From assembly GCA_944385305.1 (NCBI GenBank), contig CALWWS010000223.1, positions 1 to 8,961 of the forward strand: a stretch of 8,961 bases of DNA, in the 5' to 3' direction. The notes under the pieces were generated by a model. The model saw only the letters and a list, made by a program, of their open reading frames with translations, did not search any database and had not been told where the DNA came from. Of the stretch, positions 5,550-8,961 are shown in pieces (positions within the stretch are counted from its first letter, which is position 1; every line of letters begins with the position of its first letter). Both the position numbers and the translations under genes were made by a program. The DNA comes from an uncultured Oscillospiraceae bacterium. Lineage in GTDB: Bacteria; Bacillota; Clostridia; Oscillospirales; Oscillospiraceae.

Positions 5550-7858
5550 GGGGGCGCGCGGCTTCCCCGCCTCTGGGGCGGGGGCCCCTGGCACTGCTGG
5601 GGGACGGAATTCTGCTCTTTCTCGCCCTGTGGGGCACGGCGGCCACCCTGGTCACCGCCTTCGACCTCACCCTGCTGTCCCGGGCCCTGCCCCTGGGGTG
5701 CGGGGTGTGTGCCCTGGTGTTTCTCCTGGCCTTCTCCCTGCCCCGGCGGTACGGGCTGCTGGTGCTCTGCCCGGTGGGGGCCGTCTGGGCCCTGGCCCTG
5801 TGGCGGCTGTGGGATGTGCTGGTGCTGGGGGAGGTGCAGCTGCGCTGCGGGGTGGTGAACGCCTTTGTGACCTGGCTGGGGCGGGGCACCTACATCGAGC
5901 CCGTAGCCCAGCTCACCCCCCACGGATGGGCCGCGGCCCTCACCGCCCTGGTGCTGGCGGCCCTGGTGCCCCTGGCCTGTGTGCTGGCCCTGGCGGCGGT
6001 GTACCTGCGCTCCTTCTGGGCCGTGCTGTGCCTCACCCTGCCCTTTGCAATCATCCCCTGGTGCACCGTGGGGGCGGGCTGGCTGCCCGCCATGGCCCTG
6101 GCCCTGTGCTGGTGCGCCATGGCCCTCACCCGGCTGGCCGCCCGGCAGGGCAGGCGGGGGACGGCCAAAATCACCCTGGCCCTGCTCCCCGCCCTGGCCC
6201 TGCTGCTGGGCCTGATCACCCTCGTCACCCCCGCCCAGCGCCCCCAGTGGGCGGTTGCCGCCCAGGGGCGCATCACCGACTGGTTCTCCGGCCTGAGCCT
6301 CTCCGCCGCCCCGGAGGGGGAGCTGCTCCAGGGGGAGAGCACGGTGGATCTCTCCCAGGCGGGGCCCCTGCGCTTTTCCGGGCGCACCGCGCTGCGGGTG
6401 GAGACCGATCTGCGGGGGCGCATCTACCTGCGGGGGTTCTCCGGCGCGGTGTACGACGGCGCCAGCTGGGCCCCCCTGGCGGAGGAGGCCTACGCCGGTC
6501 TGGAGCCCTTTGCCATCGCCGGAACGGCCCAGGGGGATGAAGCCGCCCAGGGCCTGCTGCGGGGCTATCAGCCCATGAACTACCCCGCCCTGGCGGATCG
6601 GGCCGCCTTCCCCGGCAAGGGCTACGCCGCCTGCACGGTGGAAAACCTGGGGGCCGACCCGGCCTATGTCTACTTCCCCTATTATATCCTCTCCCAGCCC
6701 GACGAGCTCAAGGGCGCCGCCTTCGTCCACGACGGCAGTATGGCCCGGGAGCAGGGGGTGGACACCCACACCCTCTACATCCAGCCCGGCTGCTCTCCCG
6801 ACTCGGGGGCAAGGCTCACCGGGGAGGCCGCCGTCAGCCAGCGGGTGTATGAGAGCTTTGTCTACGCCGCCTATCTGGACGTGCCCGCCCAGTCCCGCCA
6901 GGCGGTGGAGCAGACCATCTGGCAGCTGGACGAGGAAATCTTCAGCGCCCTGTCCGGGGACGGGAGCCCCGCCTATATCCAGGGCTATCTCCAGGCGGCC
7001 CAGACCCACGACGGCACCTGGACGGGGGAAAATGCCTTCTATCTGGCCCTGGCCCGGCTGGTGGGGGACTATCTGGGCGACATCGCCCGCTACGACCCGG
7101 ACACCCCCGCCGTCCCGGAGGGGGAGGACTTTGTCTCCTACTTCCTCACCCAGAGCCGGCAGGGCTACTGCATGCACTTTGCCAGCGCCGCCGTACTCAT
7201 TCTGCGCCAGCTGGGCGTCCCCGCCCGGTATGTGTCGGGCTACGTGGCCGACATCCCCGCCTCCGGCCGGGCGGACGTGCCCGACTCCAACGCCCACGCC
7301 TGGGTGGAGATCTACCTGTCGGGCTACGGGTGGGAGCCGGTGGAGGTCACCCCCGCCTACGGCGACGGCCAGCCCACCGTCCAGCCCAGCGTCTCCCCCA
7401 CCCCCAGCGCCCCCCAGGAAACTGCCGTCCAGGCCCAGCCCACCCCCTCCGCCTCCCAGGCCCAGCCCACCCCCTCCCCGGAGGCCTGGGACAGCCCGGC
7501 GGAAGCGGACATTCCCCTGTGGCTTCTCATCCCGGCGGCTGCGGTCCTGGCCCTGGCCGTGCTGGCCCTGCGCCGGTATCTGGCCCGGCGGGGCCGCCTG
7601 GCCCGGATGAAGGGGGACGACCCCCGCCGGGGGGTTATCGCGGCCTACCGCTACCTCACCCGGCTGGAGAGGTGGGGCGGACAGATGCCGCCCCCGGTGC
7701 TCCAGGCCGCCCAGAAGGCCAGCTTCAGCCCCCATCCCATCACCCGCCCGGAGCAGGAGGCGGCCTGCGCCGCCGCCCTGGAGCAGGCCGGTACGGTGGA
7801 CGCCGCCCTCTCCCCCCTGCGCCGCCTGATTTTCCGCTATCTGGCCGCCCTCTATTAG
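5546..7858 (+). CDS. Membrane-anchored transglutaminase-like protein (TgpA/YebA type)
   Basis: This 770-residue protein is built like TgpA and B. subtilis YebA. It has about seven N-terminal hydrophobic segments (about 20-39, 46-65, 69-88, 129-152, 157-174, 179-196, 209-228). A large, probably extracytoplasmic region follows, then a transglutaminase-like domain at about 510-605. The catalytic Cys is 542 (QGYCMHFASA) and the His is 584 (NAHAWVEIY). The third acidic residue appears to be Glu600 (WEPVEVTP) rather than the common Asp. A Pro/Ser/Thr/Gln linker (about 612-650) leads to a last membrane helix (656-676) and a tail of about 90 residues resembling DUF4129-type ends. The start is GTG at 5546, overlapping the DUF58 stop by 4 nt, with GGTGA 6 nt upstream. 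TgpA-like proteins may be peptidases or cross-linkers of envelope proteins; the substrate here is unknown. Confidence 0.93.
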   Translation: MRGRAASPPLGRGPLALLGDGILLFLALWGTAATLVTAFDLTLLSRALPLGCGVCALVFLLAFSLPRRYGLLVLCPVGAVWALALWRLWDVLVLGEVQLRCGVVNAFVTWLGRGTYIEPVAQLTPHGWAAALTALVLAALVPLACVLALAAVYLRSFWAVLCLTLPFAIIPWCTVGAGWLPAMALALCWCAMALTRLAARQGRRGTAKITLALLPALALLLGLITLVTPAQRPQWAVAAQGRITDWFSGLSLSAAPEGELLQGESTVDLSQAGPLRFSGRTALRVETDLRGRIYLRGFSGAVYDGASWAPLAEEAYAGLEPFAIAGTAQGDEAAQGLLRGYQPMNYPALADRAAFPGKGYAACTVENLGADPAYVYFPYYILSQPDELKGAAFVHDGSMAREQGVDTHTLYIQPGCSPDSGARLTGEAAVSQRVYESFVYAAYLDVPAQSRQAVEQTIWQLDEEIFSALSGDGSPAYIQGYLQAAQTHDGTWTGENAFYLALARLVGDYLGDIARYDPDTPAVPEGEDFVSYFLTQSRQGYCMHFASAAVLILRQLGVPARYVSGYVADIPASGRADVPDSNAHAWVEIYLSGYGWEPVEVTPAYGDGQPTVQPSVSPTPSAPQETAVQAQPTPSASQAQPTPSPEAWDSPAEADIPLWLLIPAAAVLALAVLALRRYLARRGRLARMKGDDPRRGVIAAYRYLTRLERWGGQMPPPVLQAAQKASFSPHPITRPEQEAACAAALEQAGTVDAALSPLRRLIFRYLAALY
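7430..7477 (+). repeat. Tandem 27-nt repeat in the transglutaminase linker
   Basis: A 21-nt block at 7430-7450 recurs exactly at 7457-7477. Each copy encodes QAQPTPS, in the Pro/Thr-rich linker between the catalytic domain and the last membrane helix. Copy number could vary between strains. Confidence 0.8.
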
Positions 7859-7863
7859 ACAAA

Positions 7864-7902
7864 GCGGCGGCGTCCCGCCCGAAAGGGGCAGGACGCCGCC
7901 GC
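7864..7902. terminator. Bidirectional GC-rich terminator hairpin between convergent genes
   Basis: GCGGCGGCGTCC (7864-7875) pairs perfectly with GGACGCCGCCGC (7891-7902). After one mismatch, 4 more pairs enclose a GAAAG loop. It lies 5 nt after the transglutaminase stop and 3 nt after the kinase stop, in the 47-nt convergent gap. U-tracts are poor on both sides (GTCTTATG on plus, TTTGTCTAAT on minus), but the position and stability fit a shared terminator. Confidence 0.75.
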
Positions 7903-7905
7903 GTC

Positions 7906-8751
7906 TTATGATTTCGTCAGCTCCCCCAGCAGGGGCTCAAACTCCACTCCCTCCAGCACGGGGGTGCCCACCGCCAGGGTGCGGGCCACGCAGGCGCGGA
8001 CAAACTCCACCGCCCGCCCCGCCGCCGCCGCCAGGCTCTCCCCCCGCAGCAGCCCTCCCAGCAGCACGCTGGCAAAGAGGTCTCCCGTGCCGGGGTACTG
8101 GCCGGGCTCCTGCCCGGACATGACAAACTCTATCCCTCCGCTCTCCCGGTCCAGGCACCCGGCTCCCACCTGCCCGGGGGTGAGGCTCACCCCGGTGATG
8201 GCCACCGACCGCCGTCCGTCCAGGGACAGCCGCTCCAGCCAGGCGGACATCCCGGCCCGGTCCGTGGGAACCCGGCTGTAGGGCTCGTCCAGCAGCAGGG
8301 CGGCCTCGGTGAGGTTGGGGGTGATCACGTCGGCCCGGGCGGCCAACTCCCGCATACGGGCGCACATGGCGGGGGTGTAGGTGCGGTAGGGCTTGCCGTG
8401 ATCCCCCATCACCGGGTCCACCAGCATCAGGGTGCCCGCCGAGCGGAAGGCTCGGGCAAAGCGGCCGATGAGGCCGATCTGGTCCTCCGAGCCCAGAAAG
8501 CCGGTGTAGATGGCCGCCAGCTCCACCCCCAGGGCCCTCCAGTGGCCCATGGTCCCCTCCATCTCCCCGCTCATGTCCAGAAAGGCAGTCTTCTCCTGGT
8601 GGGGAAAGGCGGTGTGGGCCGACAGGTAGGCGGTGGGCAGGGGGCAGCACTGGACCCCCATGGCGGCCAGCACAGGCAGGGCCACCGACATGGAGCAGCG
8701 GCCGAAGCCCGAGATGTCCTGAATCACAGCGACGTGCGCAGCTGCTTGCAT
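7906..8751 (-). CDS. pdxY: Pyridoxine/pyridoxal/pyridoxamine kinase (ribokinase superfamily)
   Basis: This 281-residue kinase of the PfkB/ribokinase superfamily most likely phosphorylates B6 vitamers in the PLP salvage pathway in the cytoplasm. The start VAVIQDISGFGRCSMSVALP (7-26) and LPTAYLSAHTAFP (38-50) match the clostridial pyridoxamine kinase family. DPVMGDHGKPY (112-122) and TPNLTEA (144-150) follow. The anion-hole motif GTGD at 221-224 carries the catalytic base Asp224. The start is ATG at 8751, with AGGAGG 7 nt upstream (8764-8759); an in-frame start at 8802 is less likely because it lacks a ribosome site and lies at the predicted transcript start. It is monocistronic and converges on the transglutaminase operon. 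The symbol follows common usage; the protein is not a close copy of E. coli PdxY, and the vitamer preference cannot be read from sequence. Confidence 0.9.
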   Translation of the reverse strand: MQAAAHVAVIQDISGFGRCSMSVALPVLAAMGVQCCPLPTAYLSAHTAFPHQEKTAFLDMSGEMEGTMGHWRALGVELAAIYTGFLGSEDQIGLIGRFARAFRSAGTLMLVDPVMGDHGKPYRTYTPAMCARMRELAARADVITPNLTEAALLLDEPYSRVPTDRAGMSAWLERLSLDGRRSVAITGVSLTPGQVGAGCLDRESGGIEFVMSGQEPGQYPGTGDLFASVLLGGLLRGESLAAAAGRAVEFVRACVARTLAVGTPVLEGVEFEPLLGELTKS

Positions 8752-8769
8752 CCTGGTTCCTCCTCGGAG

Positions 8770-8787
8770 CGCCGGGCTCCCCCGGCG
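8770..8787 (-). promoter_or_regulatory. Short hairpin in the pdxY leader
   Basis: CGCCGGG and CCCGGCG form a 7-bp stem with loop GGAG on the minus strand, ending 5 nt before the pdxY Shine-Dalgarno. The GGAG in the loop resembles a second ribosome site. It could affect translation, but no ligand-binding structure is recognisable. Confidence 0.35.
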
Positions 8788-8807
8788 GAAAACTTTATGC
8801 ACAGGGT

Positions 8808-8836
8808 ATTATAGCGCGTATCGCCGCCCGGCGCAA
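8808..8836 (-). promoter_or_regulatory. Promoter of pdxY
   Basis: A perfect TATAAT (8813-8808) lies 17 nt downstream of TTGCGC (8836-8831) on the minus strand. Transcription would start near 8801, giving a leader of about 50 nt. The -35 is weak (TTG conserved), and it lies inside a strong dyad. Confidence 0.65.
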
Positions 8837-8855
8837 TTGACAATTGCGGGCGGCG
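8822..8855. promoter_or_regulatory. Nested inverted repeat over the divergent pdxY/tRNA-Leu -35 elements
   Basis: CGCAATTGACAATTGCG (8832-8848) is a perfect 17-bp palindrome centred on A8840. It is flanked by CGCCGCC (8822-8828) and GGCGGCG (8849-8855), which are also complementary. The whole dyad covers the weak pdxY -35 and the perfect TTGACA facing the tRNA gene. A protein operator shared by both promoters is possible. As RNA it would fold, but transcripts from both promoters start outside it. Confidence 0.5.
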
Positions 8856-8865
8856 ATGATAAACT
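8837..8865 (+). promoter_or_regulatory. Promoter of the tRNA-Leu gene
   Basis: A perfect TTGACA (8837-8842) is followed after 17 nt by TAAACT (8860-8865), 4 of 6 matches to the -10 consensus. The expected start is near 8872, leaving about 50 nt of 5' leader before the mature tRNA. The -35 directly abuts that of pdxY on the other strand. Confidence 0.6.
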
Positions 8866-8922
8866 TAACCTCGTCCCTGCCGGCACGGATCCGGACCCGG
8901 CCGTCAGAGAAAAAGAGAGTAC

Positions 8923-8961
8923 GCGCCTGTGATGGAATTGGTAGACATGCGAGATTTAGGT
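8923..8961 (+). tRNA. tRNA-Leu (anticodon UAG), 5' half, cut by the window edge
   Basis: GCGCCTG (8923-8929) is the acceptor arm, followed by TG at positions 8-9. The D-arm is ATG...CAT with the typical loop GGAATTGGTAGA, which matches bacterial tRNA-Leu. The anticodon stem CGAGA (8950-8954) opens into the loop TTTAGGT (8955-8961), with anticodon TAG at 8957-8959. The window ends right after this loop, so the variable arm, T-arm and acceptor 3' strand are not seen. The D-arm pattern and anticodon agree on leucine. Confidence 0.9.

Noticed and set aside
5536..6540. 334-codon plus-strand frame overlapping the start of the transglutaminase gene
   Set aside because: It is a frame-shifted Gly/Pro/Ala-rich reading of the membrane region. 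The 5546 frame gives proper hydrophobic helices.
5123..7735. 870-codon minus-strand open frame opposite the DUF58 and transglutaminase genes
   Set aside because: The product is Gly/Pro/Gln-rich without domains, and the plus-strand genes match known families throughout. It is a GC shadow.
8398..8814. 138-codon plus-strand frame opposite pdxY
   Set aside because: It covers kinase codons on the other strand and runs into the pdxY promoter, with no domain similarity.
1..8961. Mobile elements, prophage genes, CRISPR arrays or attachment sites
   Set aside because: No transposase, integrase, spaced direct repeats or terminal inverted repeats were seen. The tRNA-Leu is cut off, so integration at its 3' end cannot be judged.

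Overview
The window is a stretch of very GC-rich bacterial chromosome with strong G/C preference at third codon positions. The minus-strand gene order rimP-nusA-ylxR-ylxQ-infB is the Firmicutes form of the nusA-infB operon. Protein sequences and base composition suggest a GC-rich gut clostridium of the Oscillospiraceae type (Flavonifractor or Lawsonibacter-like); the genus is an inference. I see no sign of mobile elements, CRISPR arrays or recent transfer.

Region 1 (about 1-3470, minus strand) is the translation/transcription operon. It is read right to left from a clear sigma-A promoter at 3441-3469 and a leader of about 105 nt. The leader carries a hairpin followed by a broken U-tract. The genes are rimP (30S maturation), nusA (transcription elongation/termination), ylxR (RNA-binding RNase P modulator family), an L7Ae-family ylxQ with an unusual basic tail, and the 5' part of infB (IF-2), which leaves the window at base 1. 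A 43-nt hairpin lies in the 115-nt gap before infB, which appears to start at TTG.

Region 2 (about 3504-7858, plus strand) is a three-gene cassette with its own promoter at 3540-3567, divergent from the rimP promoter. It encodes a MoxR-family AAA ATPase, a DUF58 protein and a large membrane-anchored transglutaminase-like protein. This matches the B. subtilis yeaC-yeaD-yebA arrangement. The three genes are tightly packed (a 4-nt gap, then a GTGA overlap), so they are probably one operon. The likely theme is an ATPase and a DUF58 partner serving a cell-envelope transglutaminase-like enzyme; the substrate is unknown.

Region 3 (7859-8961) starts with a GC-rich hairpin placed as a shared terminator for two convergent genes. 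A minus-strand pyridoxine/pyridoxamine kinase gene follows. Upstream of it a compact divergent promoter region carries a 17-bp perfect palindrome covering both -35 elements. It serves the kinase leftward and, rightward, a tRNA-Leu(UAG) gene that is cut by the window edge just after its anticodon.

Most of the window is housekeeping. The points most worth a second look are the putative NusA-dependent attenuator in the rimP leader, the hairpin and TTG start before infB, the palindrome between pdxY and tRNA-Leu, the tail on YlxQ, and the still poorly understood MoxR/DUF58/transglutaminase cassette.
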